From positions 62,001 to 126,000 of the forward strand of contig NZ_JBBOCJ010000001.1 in NCBI RefSeq assembly GCF_038002345.1: 64,000 nucleotides of DNA. The letters run 5' to 3'. The notes below the pieces were generated by a model. That model saw only the letters and a program-made list of their open reading frames with translations. It was not told where the DNA came from and made no database searches. This DNA is from Paenibacillus sp. FSL M7-0420. GTDB lineage: Bacteria; Bacillota; Bacilli; Paenibacillales; Paenibacillaceae. A program made the position numbers and the translations under genes. Below are positions 17,738-25,928 of this stretch, piece after piece; within the stretch, counting starts at the first letter, position 1; the number at the start of each line of letters is the position of its first letter.

Positions 17738-20605
17738 TCAGGAAGACGGTACAGGTGCTTGCACTGCAGCATTCAATTTCAGGGCTTCCCGGACAATGCG
17801 CCGCTGCTCGAAGCTGTGGACATCTGCGTAGCCGCTGGCCGGACTGGAACGGTCCGGACGGCCGATATACTGGACAGTGACCTTCTGCGGTGCGATGGCG
17901 CGCAGCCGGGATTCGGCATACGTCCACCCGCCCATATTCTTCGGTTCTTCCTGCACCCAGACGATCTCCTCCAGAGAGCTGAAGCTGCTAAGGTGAGCGC
18001 CAAGCTCGCGTTCCGGGAACGGATAGAGCTGTTCCATGCGCAAAATGTGCAGCCAGGAGAAGTCCTGTCCGCGCGTTGCCTCCAGCTCCGTCTGCAGGTC
18101 GATGGCCACCTTGCCGCTGCAGACCACGAGGCGCTTCACGGCTTCCGGCTTACTGCCGAGCAGCGGCTCGGGAAGAACCGGCTGGAAGGTGCCCGAAGCG
18201 AGGTCCGCTCCGGCTGAGGTGCTGCGCGTGTTACGGATCAGGCTCTTCGGCGCCATGATCACCAGCGGCCGGGCATCCGGTTGTCCGCAGAGCGCGGCCT
18301 GACGGCGGAGCAGATGGAAATACTGCGCAGCGCTGGTCAGGTTGGCTACAGTCCAGTTCTCCTCGGCGGAGAGCTGGAGGAACCGTTCCATTCGGCCGCT
18401 GGAGTGCTCTGGTCCTTGGCCTTCATAGCCATGAGGCAGCAGGATCGTCAGATTGCTGCGCTGCGTCCACTTGGCACGGCCGGCGGAAATGAACTGGTCG
18501 ATAATGACCTGAGCGGCATTGGCGAAGTCGCCATATTGAGCCTCCCAGATGACGAAGGTCTCCGGTGCGAACACGTTATAACCATATTCGAAGCCGAGGA
18601 CAGAGGCCTCGGACAGCGGACTGTTATAGACGCCGAACGAAGCGCTGGAATCACTCAGCTGATGCAGCGGAGAATAGAGTTCGCCGTTCTCGCTGTCATG
18701 CAGCACCAGATGGCGGTGGGCGAAGGTGCCGCGCTGTGAATCCTGTCCGCTGAGGCGGATCGGCGTGCCATCCTTCAGGATGGTAGCGAAGGCAAGTGTC
18801 TCTGCCAGCGCCCAGTCTACCCGTTCTCCGTCATTCAGCGCATCCTTGCGGCGCTGCAGAATCCGTTCCAGCTTCGGATAGACCTTGAAGCCGGCCGGTA
18901 CGCGCAGCAGCTCACGGTTAATCTCCTGCAGACCGGCCAGAGGGAAGGCGGTTGGACGCTGCTTAGGACTGTCGTTATCCAGGGCGACGGCGGCTTTGGA
19001 CTCTGCATTCTTCTGCTTGCCTTCCTTCATCTGATCGAAGGCCTGCTGGAGGACGCTCTCCGCCTCGGCAATCATGTTCTTCAGATCATCGGCTGTGATT
19101 ACCTTCTCGCGCTCCAGGCGTTCTGCATAAGCGCGGTACACAGTAGGGTGGTTCCGCACTTTGCCGTACACAATTGGCTGGGTCGTCTCGGGATCATCCA
19201 TTTCATTATGTCCGTGGCGGCGGTAGCCGATCAGATCAATCAGGAAGTCCTTCTTGAACATATGGCGGTAAGCGCTGGCCAGACGGACTGCGGCAATACA
19301 GGCTTCCGGGTCATCGGCATTGACATGCACGACCGGAATCTCATACCCTTTGGCCAGATCGCTGGCATAATGGGTGGAGCGGGAATCCTCGCTCTCTGTG
19401 GTGAAGCCGATCCGGTTATTGACGATAATATGCACGGTACCGCCATTCTGATAACCCTGCAATTTGCCGATATTAAGCGTCTCAGCGACAATACCTTCGC
19501 CGGGGAAGGCTGCATCGCCGTGCATCAGCACAGCCATAGCCTTGCTTGTGTTCAGCTTAGGCAGTCCCGGAGCGTTGCGTTCTTCCTGTGCGGCGCGTGT
19601 GAAGCCCTCGACTACAGGATTGACGAATTCAAGATGGCTCGGGTTATTGGCCAGCGTGATCCGGGTGCGTACGGTCTCGCCTTCGCGGACGGCACGGTCA
19701 GCCCCGAGATGGTACTTCACATCACCGCTCCAGCCGTAGGTCACACCCATAGAGCCTTCCGAAGGGAACAGCTCTTTGTTCGGCGAATGATGGAACTCTG
19801 AGAAAATAATATCATAAGGCTTGCCCAGAATATGAGCCAGCACATTAAGTCTTCCGCGGTGGGCCATGCCCATCAGGATATGCTCTGCGCCGTCATGCGC
19901 GGCAGCCCGCACAATTTCATCCAGCATCGGCACAAGGGCATCATTGCCCTCCAGGCTGAAGCGCTTTTGGCCGACGAAGGTCTTGTGCAGGAAGGTCTCG
20001 AAATGCTCCACCTGAACCAGCCGCTTCAACAGCTCTTTGCGTTCTGTATTATTCAGCGGGGCAGGGGAGGTCATCGATTCCGCCTGGCTGTTGAGCCAGC
20101 GCAGCTCGCGTTCATCATGCACATGCCCGAATTCATAAGCAATGGTCTGTGTATAGGCCTGGCGCATTCTGTGGACGGCATCCATCGCGGTATGCACATC
20201 CGCAGGGGCATTATCCCAGATCAGCGAAGCCGGCAGGGCATTAAGATCCTCGCGGGTAAGCTCGTAGGTCTCCAGCTCCAGCCATTTGGCCATCGGGTTC
20301 GTGCTGCGCTCCAGCGGGTCAATGTCTGCGGCCATATGGCCATATATTCGAATATTAGCGATCAGCTTCGAGGCCTTGACAGCCTTCTTGAGCCACTCGG
20401 CATCTGCTGATACGGCAGGCCTTGGAGCCCTCTCGGCATCGGGTGCCAGTGGAGGGGGGCCGGATACGGTGAAGAGATCGCGGTAATGCTGTTCAACAGA
20501 AGAGGGGTCCTTGACAAATTGCTCATATCTTTCTTGAATGTAGCCCAGGTTGGGGCCGTAGTATTTGCTCCATACTGTGTCGTTATAGGGCTCTTTGACT
20601 GCCAT
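17738..20605 (-). CDS. odhA: 2-oxoglutarate dehydrogenase E1
   Basis: 955 aa, the usual length. The N-terminus [20 protein letters not shown] is the E2-binding helix region. Thiamine diphosphate binding is seen in [18 protein letters not shown] (Gly-Asp-Gly-type motif with NNRIGFTT downstream), and the substrate loop in [13 protein letters not shown] and [10 protein letters not shown]. The C-terminal part has [17 protein letters not shown] and [17 protein letters not shown] follows AGGAGG at nine bases. With odhB it converts 2-oxoglutarate to succinyl-CoA. No clear promoter was recognised upstream. Confidence 0.96.
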   Translation of the reverse strand: MAVKEPYNDTVWSKYYGPNLGYIQERYEQFVKDPSSVEQHYRDLFTVSGPPPLAPDAERAPRPAVSADAEWLKKAVKASKLIANIRIYGHMAADIDPLERSTNPMAKWLELETYELTREDLNALPASLIWDNAPADVHTAMDAVHRMRQAYTQTIAYEFGHVHDERELRWLNSQAESMTSPAPLNNTERKELLKRLVQVEHFETFLHKTFVGQKRFSLEGNDALVPMLDEIVRAAAHDGAEHILMGMAHRGRLNVLAHILGKPYDIIFSEFHHSPNKELFPSEGSMGVTYGWSGDVKYHLGADRAVREGETVRTRITLANNPSHLEFVNPVVEGFTRAAQEERNAPGLPKLNTSKAMAVLMHGDAAFPGEGIVAETLNIGKLQGYQNGGTVHIIVNNRIGFTTESEDSRSTHYASDLAKGYEIPVVHVNADDPEACIAAVRLASAYRHMFKKDFLIDLIGYRRHGHNEMDDPETTQPIVYGKVRNHPTVYRAYAERLEREKVITADDLKNMIAEAESVLQQAFDQMKEGKQKNAESKAAVALDNDSPKQRPTAFPLAGLQEINRELLRVPAGFKVYPKLERILQRRKDALNDGERVDWALAETLAFATILKDGTPIRLSGQDSQRGTFAHRHLVLHDSENGELYSPLHQLSDSSASFGVYNSPLSEASVLGFEYGYNVFAPETFVIWEAQYGDFANAAQVIIDQFISAGRAKWTQRSNLTILLPHGYEGQGPEHSSGRMERFLQLSAEENWTVANLTSAAQYFHLLRRQAALCGQPDARPLVIMAPKSLIRNTRSTSAGADLASGTFQPVLPEPLLGSKPEAVKRLVVCSGKVAIDLQTELEATRGQDFSWLHILRMEQLYPFPERELGAHLSSFSSLEEIVWVQEEPKNMGGWTYAESRLRAIAPQKVTVQYIGRPDRSSPASGYADVHSFEQRRIVREALKLNAAVQAPVPSS

Positions 20606-20965
20606 GAATAGGTCCTCCTAACGGATAAACTCCACGCGAGGCATCCAGTGTGCCACTTGGCGGAGCTGCAAATGTTTGCGGTTTCATTCTCACCTTATTG
20701 TGCTACTTTCCGGCGGGGTAATCAATTCATACTTTCGCGCAATCCGTTCGCAATTTGGCATGATTCATTACAGTATTCATACGGAACTATCATAAATAGA
20801 AATAAGGCGGAGCGGATAGCGTTCCCTTTAGTATAATTAAACTATTACATAGGGTTTGAACTTGGAACTGGAAATATTTATACAAGCCGCTGGCAATTTC
20901 AGCTAAGTTTCCTCACATTTTATCATAAAAAAATTCCAGAAAACGACACACTAATCTCACATGAT
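20606..20965. other. Intergenic region between odhA (minus) and the sinI leader (plus)
   Basis: No ORF with an RBS is visible. The region must hold the odhA promoter; a TATACT on the minus strand at 20830-20835 is the best -10-like match but lacks a -35. On the plus strand TATAAT at 20970-20975 is the likely -10 of the sinI leader, without a good -35. Confidence 0.4.
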
Positions 20966-21029
20966 CTTGTATAATGTTATTGCGGAGAACGGTTTCATCG
21001 ATTCTTGCCAGATCCTTTCATGATGGAAA

Positions 21030-21137
21030 GGGTCCAGTAAAAGGTAAACCTGCCGAAAGACAGGGGCACAAAGTCTCGGATCTAAAGTAGAAATACTACA
21101 AAGTAGCAATACTACTATGATGGCCGGACTGCCTGGG
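21030..21137 (+). promoter_or_regulatory. c-di-GMP-I (GEMM-I) riboswitch in the sinI leader
   Basis: Reading 5' to 3': AAAAGGTAAACC, a hairpin with tetraloop CCTGCCGAAAGACAGG, GGCACAAAGTCTCGGATCT, AAAGTAG, a variable hairpin, TACTACTATGATGG and CCGGACTGCC. These are the conserved blocks of the GEMM-I aptamer in the right order: the GAAA tetraloop of P2, the ACGCAAAG-like joining segment (here GCACAAAG), and the P3 side GGCCGGACTGCC. CCAG (21034-21037) and CTGG (21132-21135) close P1. A separate hairpin (GATCCTTTC / GGAAAGGGTC) stands just upstream. No U-rich terminator lies between aptamer and RBS, so control may be at translation; the switching partner was not identified. Confidence 0.85.
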
Positions 21138-21164
21138 GACGCGAAAATTCTAGGAGGAGATTTC

Positions 21165-21314
21165 TTGGATATGTCCAACCAGGGGAATGACGAGCTGCAG
21201 GCAGTAGATCTGGATTTAGAATGGGTGCACTTGCTGATGTCTGCCAAGCAGGCGGGGATCGCGGCGGAGGATATCCGCCGGTTTCTAAGTGAGAAGGCGC
21301 TCCAGGCGATGTAA
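21165..21314 (+). CDS. sinI: SinI-type anti-repressor
   Basis: 49 aa from TTG at 21165, seven bases after AGGAGG (21152-21157); ATG at 21171 is an alternative, 13 bases away. The core LDLEWVHLLMSAKQAGI then AAEDIRRFLSEK matches B. subtilis SinI (LDQEWVELMVEAKEANIS, then PEEIRKYLL). SinI binds SinR through this two-helix hook and removes it from DNA, turning on matrix genes. The C-terminal tail of SinI is absent. The gene is convergent with sinR and sits directly behind a c-di-GMP-I aptamer. The longer frame from 21117 runs through the aptamer and is not coding. Confidence 0.88.
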   Translation: MDMSNQGNDELQAVDLDLEWVHLLMSAKQAGIAAEDIRRFLSEKALQAM

Positions 21315-21337
21315 GGGCGGTCATCATTGCTGCGATA

Positions 21338-21384
21338 CATACAGAAAAGGCACAGCGTCCGGTACGCTGTGCCTTTTCTGTATG
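21338..21384. terminator. Perfect bidirectional terminator between sinI and sinR
   Basis: A 21-base perfect stem: CATACAGAAAAGG plus CACAGCGT on the left, the exact complement on the right, loop CCGGT. CCTTTTCTGT on each strand supplies the T-rich side, so it serves both convergent genes. Confidence 0.9.
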
Positions 21385-21459
21385 CCGCTTGAAAGGATGC
21401 CTTCGCCGAAGGCGGCCTCCCTGCCGTGCGGGGTCTTCCCTGTGGCATACAATGCTCGT

Positions 21460-21804
21460 CTAGTTGTCCTTTTGTTCCATGCGCCATTTCTGGTAATCGA
21501 GGAATTCCTTGAATTCGCGTTTGCTTATACCGGAGGCCATGGCCTCCTGAACCAGCCGGAACCATTCCCCGTCCAGAGCCTGTTCTTCCGTCTCTGCCAG
21601 TCCGCCATACAGCAGTGCATGAATGGATACCTGAAGCGCGTCAGCGATTTTTTCGATGAATTGAATGGAGGGGTTGGATTGAATGTTCCGTTCCACATTA
21701 CTGAGGTATGATTTCGCCACATCAGCCTTATCGGCAAGCTCGGATAACGAATAGCCCTTCTCCAGCCGGAGTTTGTGGATGCGGCTTCCCATAGTATCTG
21801 ACAC
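21460..21804 (-). CDS. sinR: SinR-type matrix repressor
   Basis: 114 aa from GTG at 21804 (GGAGGG ten bases upstream). The N-terminal helix-turn-helix (about 6-62) reads IHKLRLEKGYSLSELADKA, then KSYLSNVERNIQSNPSI, close to B. subtilis SinR. The C-terminal part LDGEWFRLVQEAMASGIS, then KREFKEFLDYQ, is the SinI-like oligomerisation and SinI-binding domain. SinR binds GTTCTYT boxes and represses matrix genes. Two such palindromic sites lie ahead of the tapA-like operon 3.6 kb away. sinI and sinR are convergent here, unlike the B. subtilis sinIR operon, so they are expressed separately. Confidence 0.9.
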   Translation of the reverse strand: MSDTMGSRIHKLRLEKGYSLSELADKADVAKSYLSNVERNIQSNPSIQFIEKIADALQVSIHALLYGGLAETEEQALDGEWFRLVQEAMASGISKREFKEFLDYQKWRMEQKDN

Positions 21805-21835
21805 GATTACAACGCCCTCCGTACTTTTTTGGTAA

Positions 21836-21933
21836 AAGATAAGAAGTGATATGCTTCGCGCTATACATTCTCCTTATCTTTCTCGTTGAAACGGTACCGC
21901 CCGTTCAAAGGCCGGCCAAGCCGTTTTCTCTTG
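21836..21933. repeat. Dispersed palindromic element, copy 1 (diverged)
   Basis: Contains TTATCTTTCTCGTTGAAACG, then GTACCGCCCGTT, AAAGGCCGGCCAAG and CCGTTTTCTCTTG. It matches the copies at 27294 and 39501 in the right half (GAAACGGTACCG ... AAGCCGTTT). Located just upstream of sinR. Confidence 0.7.
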
Positions 21934-21984
21934 TCAGTATAACAAAAATCCGCAAAACGGACAAAATCTTGAACCCGGCAACGG

Positions 21985-22030
21985 GAAAAAGAAACGGCAT
22001 ACCCGGCCCGGATGGGGGAGGATATGCCGT
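21985..22030 (-). terminator. Terminator of the tapA-sipW-tasA operon
   Basis: On the minus strand ACGGCATATCC / GGGTATGCCGT with a GC-rich centre, then TTTCTTTTT. Confidence 0.8.
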
Positions 22031-22040
22031 CTTGATGGTT

Positions 22041-22093
22041 TGCTGAAACGCTGCCTTCCTAATAAAAGGACGGCAAAGCCATGTTCACTTGTA
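22041..22093. repeat. Dispersed palindromic element, partial copy
   Basis: GCTGAAACGCTGCCTTCCT, AATAAAAGGACGGCAAAGCC, ATGTTCACTTGT: the right half of the element, with matching changes in the stem. It sits between tasA and its terminator. Confidence 0.6.
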
Positions 22094-22109
22094 TAGGCTG
22101 GCCCCTGAG

Positions 22110-22700
22110 CTACTTGGCTTCTCCCACTCCTTGAAGCGCATCGAAGGTCCAGTTCAGCGCTAAGCCGTCACCCTGGAAAATGTTCTGATCGAGCGTGTTG
22201 TCTACGAATTCGAAGGCGATCTTGAAGGTCTTGGACCCGGCGGCGGCAATCCCGCCTGGCAGTACACCTGCTGCTACGAGATCGTAGCTGGGGGTGTTTT
22301 TCAGATCCTTCAGAGAGATCTCGGACAGCACATGACCGCTTAGTGAACCGCCGGTGTACGTATTATCGAGGAGCTTGACCTTGAAGTGGTCTCCGAGATC
22401 CTGGCCTGCGTTATCGCCCTTGGCATCGGTTACGGTGTAAGTGGTGGCAAGCTTCAGGAATTTGATATCCAGTGTGCCGTCATTGGACAAGGTGAAGGTG
22501 CGGACGGTGTAATCTCCCGGCTTCAGATTCGTCAGCGCTACCGGAGTATTGAAGGAAGAGCCGAGCTTCAGCGTACCCGCTGCGAAGGTTGCCGTGCTGG
22601 TAGCTGTGGAGCTGAAGTAAGCGAAGGTGCCCCCGCCGATTAAAGACAAGCCCAGTGCTGCCGATGCTACGCCAAGACCCAATGTTTTTTTGATACCCAT
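22110..22700 (-). CDS. tasA: TasA/CalY-type matrix fibre protein, paralogue 1
   Basis: 196 aa. The N-terminus MGIKKTLGLGVASAALGLSL, GGGTFAYFSSTATS is a SipW-dependent signal peptide with the TFAYFSS cleavage region. The mature part is a jelly-roll-type camelysin/TasA domain (LKPGDYTVRTFTLSNDG, the conserved 'KPGD ... NxGT' block). ATG follows GAGGAGG at seven bases. It is the last gene of the operon, 39 bases after the other paralogue. TasA forms amyloid-like fibres of the biofilm matrix in B. subtilis. At 196 aa it is shorter than B. subtilis TasA (about 260) and closer in size to CalY. Confidence 0.88.
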   Translation of the reverse strand: MGIKKTLGLGVASAALGLSLIGGGTFAYFSSTATSTATFAAGTLKLGSSFNTPVALTNLKPGDYTVRTFTLSNDGTLDIKFLKLATTYTVTDAKGDNAGQDLGDHFKVKLLDNTYTGGSLSGHVLSEISLKDLKNTPSYDLVAAGVLPGGIAAAGSKTFKIAFEFVDNTLDQNIFQGDGLALNWTFDALQGVGEAK

Positions 22701-22739
22701 GATTGATTTCCTCCTCGAATGGTTTGTTTTGTTGTGGAA

Positions 22740-23336
22740 TTATTGGAGCGTGCCTTTTTCCTGGTTGGCTTCGAAATTCAGAGTCAGTGCAAGCGTGTCG
22801 CCCTGATAATAGTTCTGCGGCTGGAGGGTCTCCTTGAAGGCGAACTGGATGGTCAGGTTATCCGAGGTCCCGGCTTTGATGCCGGACTTCTCTCCGCCTA
22901 AGATCGCTCCGACAATTCCCCGGGCCACCAGATCGGGACTCTCCTGCTCCAGATCGGCCAGCGAGATGACCAGGAGCGGCGATTCCTTCTTATCCTTGTT
23001 CACGAGGAAGGTCACAATAATATCATCCTTGAAATTATGGGAGCCGTTGTCTCCCTGGGCGTCTGTAATGGCCGATGAGGTGCGCAGTACCACTTTGGGA
23101 ATATTGAGCGTCCCATCATTTTTGAGTTTGAAGTCCCGTAAGACGGTATCGCCCGGCTTGAGATTGCTGAGATTCACAATGACGGAGGGATCAGATTGTA
23201 ATGATAGGGTTCCGTTGTTAAAAGAAGCTGAGGAAGTAGAAGTGCTGCTGAAGTAAGCGAAGGTGCCTCCGCCGACCAGGGTTAAGCCTAATGCTGCCGA
23301 TACAACGCCGAGACCTAATGTTTTTTTGACGTTCAT
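22740..23336 (-). CDS. TasA/CalY-type matrix fibre protein, paralogue 2
   Basis: 198 aa. MNVKKTLGLGVVSAALGLTL and GGGTFAYFSSTSTS give a signal peptide almost identical to that of the neighbouring tasA, while the mature part (LKPGDTVLRDFKLKNDGTL) has diverged strongly. The two arose by duplication with the signal region conserved, as expected if both are cut by the same SipW. The 99-base gap to sipW holds the RBS AGAGGG only. Tandem TasA paralogues may form mixed fibres or differ in anchoring; the sequence does not say which is major. Confidence 0.88.
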   Translation of the reverse strand: MNVKKTLGLGVVSAALGLTLVGGGTFAYFSSTSTSSASFNNGTLSLQSDPSVIVNLSNLKPGDTVLRDFKLKNDGTLNIPKVVLRTSSAITDAQGDNGSHNFKDDIIVTFLVNKDKKESPLLVISLADLEQESPDLVARGIVGAILGGEKSGIKAGTSDNLTIQFAFKETLQPQNYYQGDTLALTLNFEANQEKGTLQ

Positions 23337-23435
23337 TTGTTCATCCCTCTCTTATGAGTCTGCTTTGTGCATAGCCGGTGCTTCCGGCAAGCTGTATTGT
23401 GGCTCCGCGTTTCGTAAACGGGAGAGGACAATCGA

Positions 23436-24038
23436 TCATTGTACGAGGTCAGTCAGAGTATCCGGCCCGCCGCCGCTGGTTGCGGAAGACGAGACGTTCT
23501 TCTTTTCCAGTGCCGCAACGGCCTTCCAGGAAGAATACAGCGCGTAGAGCAGCAGGAGTAGTCCGGGAATAATCATCAGCACTACGCTTCCGGCTTTGGA
23601 GACTGCGAAGCTCATGGCATAGCCCACATAGGGGATAGTTACGCCGGTGTACTCACCTACCACATTTGTGGAACTAACGGCTGCGGTGTCGGCAGAATCA
23701 TTATTGTCGCCCTTGGTGGTGTAGCTGGCTTCCCCCAGAGCACTGTTCAGCTCGGCATCGACCACGCGGTGGGTAATCAGGATATTATCGGGATTCAGAA
23801 AAGTGATCACATCGCCCTTCTGGAACCGGGTCATGTCCCCGCCCGGCTTAATGGCCACAATGGAACCGGTCTGGATGCCGGGCTCCATGGAGCCGGATAA
23901 TACCGTCTTGATCTGGTAGCCGAAGAAGGAGGGCTCGCCGCCGGAGGCTTTGGAGATGACAACGGCTGTGATCAGCACCAGGAACACTATAAGAATCAGA
24001 GTGGAAATTATCGTATTGGCTATTTTTCGGATGCGCAT
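23436..24038 (-). CDS. sipW: SipW-type signal peptidase I
   Basis: 200 aa. N-terminal helix (about 8-29), catalytic Ser50 in VLSGSMEPG, His90 in LITHRVV, and TTKGDNND for the acid residue: the ER-type S26B Ser-His pattern rather than the Ser-Lys pattern of other bacterial signal peptidases. A second helix lies at about 150-173. The ATG is one base after the stop of the tapA-like gene, so translation is coupled. It should cut the two TasA paralogues and the tapA-like protein, all of which carry the matching signal type. Confidence 0.93.
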   Translation of the reverse strand: MRIRKIANTIISTLILIVFLVLITAVVISKASGGEPSFFGYQIKTVLSGSMEPGIQTGSIVAIKPGGDMTRFQKGDVITFLNPDNILITHRVVDAELNSALGEASYTTKGDNNDSADTAAVSSTNVVGEYTGVTIPYVGYAMSFAVSKAGSVVLMIIPGLLLLLYALYSSWKAVAALEKKNVSSSATSGGGPDTLTDLVQ

Positions 24039-24039
24039 C

Positions 24040-25356
24040 TTATTCGCCGCCTTTGCTGGTGTCGGATTGTGGAGCCGGTGTAGCTGTAGGAGCAGGCTGC
24101 GCGCCGTCCATTACAGTGCCCGGAATTACGCTGCCGGGTAGTAGATCTGGAGTTGCTTCCGGTAAAAGAAGCCCCGGCGCCGGAGTGGCAGTGGGAATAA
24201 CCTCTGCTGCTGCTGAAGCTGTGGGGACTGGATTGTCCTCTACAGGCGCTGCGGGAGCAGGCTCCTCTGCCGGCTGGCTTTTGTCAGGAAGACTGGTTGC
24301 GGCCGGCTGGTTCCCGGCTGGTTCTTGTTCAAGCTCCAGCTTCAGCGCTTCGTCAGCAGCCTTCTGCTTCTCTATGGCGAGCCGTTCGGCTTCCTTCGTT
24401 CTGGCTTTCTCGGCCTTTTCAAGCGCCAGGCGTTCCTCTTCCTCTTGCTGTGCCTTCGCCTTGTCCTCAAGGGTTGTTTTGGCTTCAGCGATTTCTGTGA
24501 GCCGCTCCTGTAAGGTATGGATGGTGGAGGACAGGGTATCCTTGGATGCCGTTAATTCGGTATTCAACTGCTCATACGTGGCCAGCAGCGCGGGGGATAC
24601 CTGCGAATCTGCCTGGTAGGCGCTGGTAACGAATGAGAGGATAGGCTCTTCAGCAGGGAAGCTGTAGTCATCCTGCCGGAGCAAGACGCGGTCCGGATTA
24701 CCGGTGGGCAAGGATCCGCCGATATTATGAATCGAGCCAAGATACTGCACAATTCCGCTTAATGTCTCTGCCAGCGATTCCGACAGAATCCCGCTTTGAT
24801 GAAGACTCTCTTGAAGCTTGTCGAAGAACTGGGCGTCACGGATTTCCAGACAGTTAGGGTCGAGATTCACCATATATCCTCCAAGCTTGTGCAGAATGGC
24901 CGCTGCATTGCCAATTTCCTGCAGAATGTGTTGCCAGACCGTCCCGTTGAAGCTCAGCTGCTTCTCCAGCAGGTTGATCTCGCTGCCAGCTTGAGTGAGC
25001 TCAGACGAGAGTTCGTCCGCAGCCTGATCCAGCTCTGCCAGCGACAGCTCTCCGGCAGCGACTGAGGTGTTATACACTCCACTGATGCTATGGCTGCCAA
25101 GGGAAGCTTTCAGCTCTATGACGGTGTTTAGATGCCCGCTGAATTCCGACAACAACTGCTCAATCTGACCCGGGAAAACCGGGCACAGCCCGATGGAGCT
25201 GATCTGTTCCTGGGAGGTGTTGAACTCTCCGTAGGTGCTGCCGATCTGGCCTGAGGTATACATCAGGAGCACAGATACGGCCATACCCGATTGCAGAATC
25301 CGCAGGCCGAACTTCCTGGTTTTCCGTTTGCGCCGCTTGGCAGATCTGGGGTACAT
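24040..25356 (-). CDS. TapA-like matrix accessory/anchor protein
   Basis: 438 aa, longer than B. subtilis TapA (about 250). A basic N-terminus (RSAKRRKRKTRKFG) precedes one hydrophobic segment (about 20-38), then GSTYGEFN, which resembles the SipW cleavage region of TasA-type proteins. The middle (60-300) is helical with several LxxL heptads. About 300-345 is a charged coiled coil (EEEERLALEKAEKARTKEAE). The last 90 residues are Pro/Ala/Thr rich, typical of a wall-spanning stalk. Gene order tapA-like, sipW, tasA, tasA matches the B. subtilis tapA-sipW-tasA operon with tasA duplicated. The call rests mostly on position and signal type. ATG follows AGGGGAT. Confidence 0.7.
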   Translation of the reverse strand: MYPRSAKRRKRKTRKFGLRILQSGMAVSVLLMYTSGQIGSTYGEFNTSQEQISSIGLCPVFPGQIEQLLSEFSGHLNTVIELKASLGSHSISGVYNTSVAAGELSLAELDQAADELSSELTQAGSEINLLEKQLSFNGTVWQHILQEIGNAAAILHKLGGYMVNLDPNCLEIRDAQFFDKLQESLHQSGILSESLAETLSGIVQYLGSIHNIGGSLPTGNPDRVLLRQDDYSFPAEEPILSFVTSAYQADSQVSPALLATYEQLNTELTASKDTLSSTIHTLQERLTEIAEAKTTLEDKAKAQQEEEERLALEKAEKARTKEAERLAIEKQKAADEALKLELEQEPAGNQPAATSLPDKSQPAEEPAPAAPVEDNPVPTASAAAEVIPTATPAPGLLLPEATPDLLPGSVIPGTVMDGAQPAPTATPAPQSDTSKGGE

Positions 25357-25400
25357 AGCTGATCCCCTCTCAAGTTGCTAATGAGTTATTCGTTATATTC

Positions 25401-25416
25401 GTTCTTAATAAAGAAC
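25401..25416. promoter_or_regulatory. SinR operator 1 of the matrix operon
   Basis: GTTCTTAATAAAGAAC is a perfect 16-base palindrome built from two GTTCTT half-sites, close to the GTTCTYT SinR box. It lies 45 bases from the tapA-like start and just upstream of a TATAAC -10-like box on the minus strand, so binding would block the promoter. Confidence 0.8.
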
Positions 25417-25548
25417 GATATCGTAAGCAAATCATACACCGCGCTGCTCAGAAAAGAAAAATGTTATTTTCAGCGGAATGTTCGCAATAAAGTACGAAAT
25501 GTGTGGGATATCTCGCTGTACCTGAGGATATCGCTGTTTTTCACAAAT

Positions 25549-25564
25549 GTTCTTTATAGAGAAC
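25549..25564. promoter_or_regulatory. SinR operator 2 of the matrix operon
   Basis: GTTCTTTATAGAGAAC: GTTCTTT and, on the other strand, GTTCTCT, each an exact GTTCTYT box, arranged as a palindrome 148 bases from operator 1. Two distant sites would allow looping by the SinR tetramer. Confidence 0.8.
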
Positions 25565-25605
25565 GGCGAGAGGGGTGAGCATGGGGAGGTAGGGAGAGTA
25601 GTGAA

Positions 25606-25740
25606 GAGCACTAGTGCACCTGAATCCGGTGAAAGCGGGCGATACGCGGAAATGAGGAGCACTAGTGCACCAGAATGGGGCGAAAGTGGGTAGTAGGCGT
25701 AAATGAGGAGCACTAATGCTCCTGAATCTGGAGAAAGCAG
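25606..25740. repeat. Tandem array C, 51-bp period
   Basis: GAGCAC starts at 25606, 25657 and 25708, 51 bases apart. Each unit begins with the palindrome GCACTAGTGC (the third has GCACTAATGC) followed by CC-GAAT and GAAAG. The sequence is unrelated to arrays A and B, but the period is the same. It lies directly behind SinR operator 2 in the gap 25357-25928. The remainder of the gap holds a terminator only. Confidence 0.8.
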
Positions 25741-25833
25741 AGGATACAAGGTGTTGGCCGCAACACAATCCGACGGTGAGGGATAGGCACCAGTTGGCTG
25801 AACGATGGGGTTTAGTGTATTCCACGGCAAAGA

Positions 25834-25860
25834 AGGTACTGTCCATAAAAGGATAGTACC
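25834..25860 (-). terminator. Terminator of the aldo/keto reductase gene
   Basis: GGTACTATCC / GGACAGTACC arms, loop TTTTAT, then TTCTTTG on the minus strand. Confidence 0.6.
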
Positions 25861-25928
25861 CTCTCCGATGCACCTGTTCAATTTCAGTGTACCTGTCCAA
25901 TAATCCGGATCTCCAGCAAACTACATTC

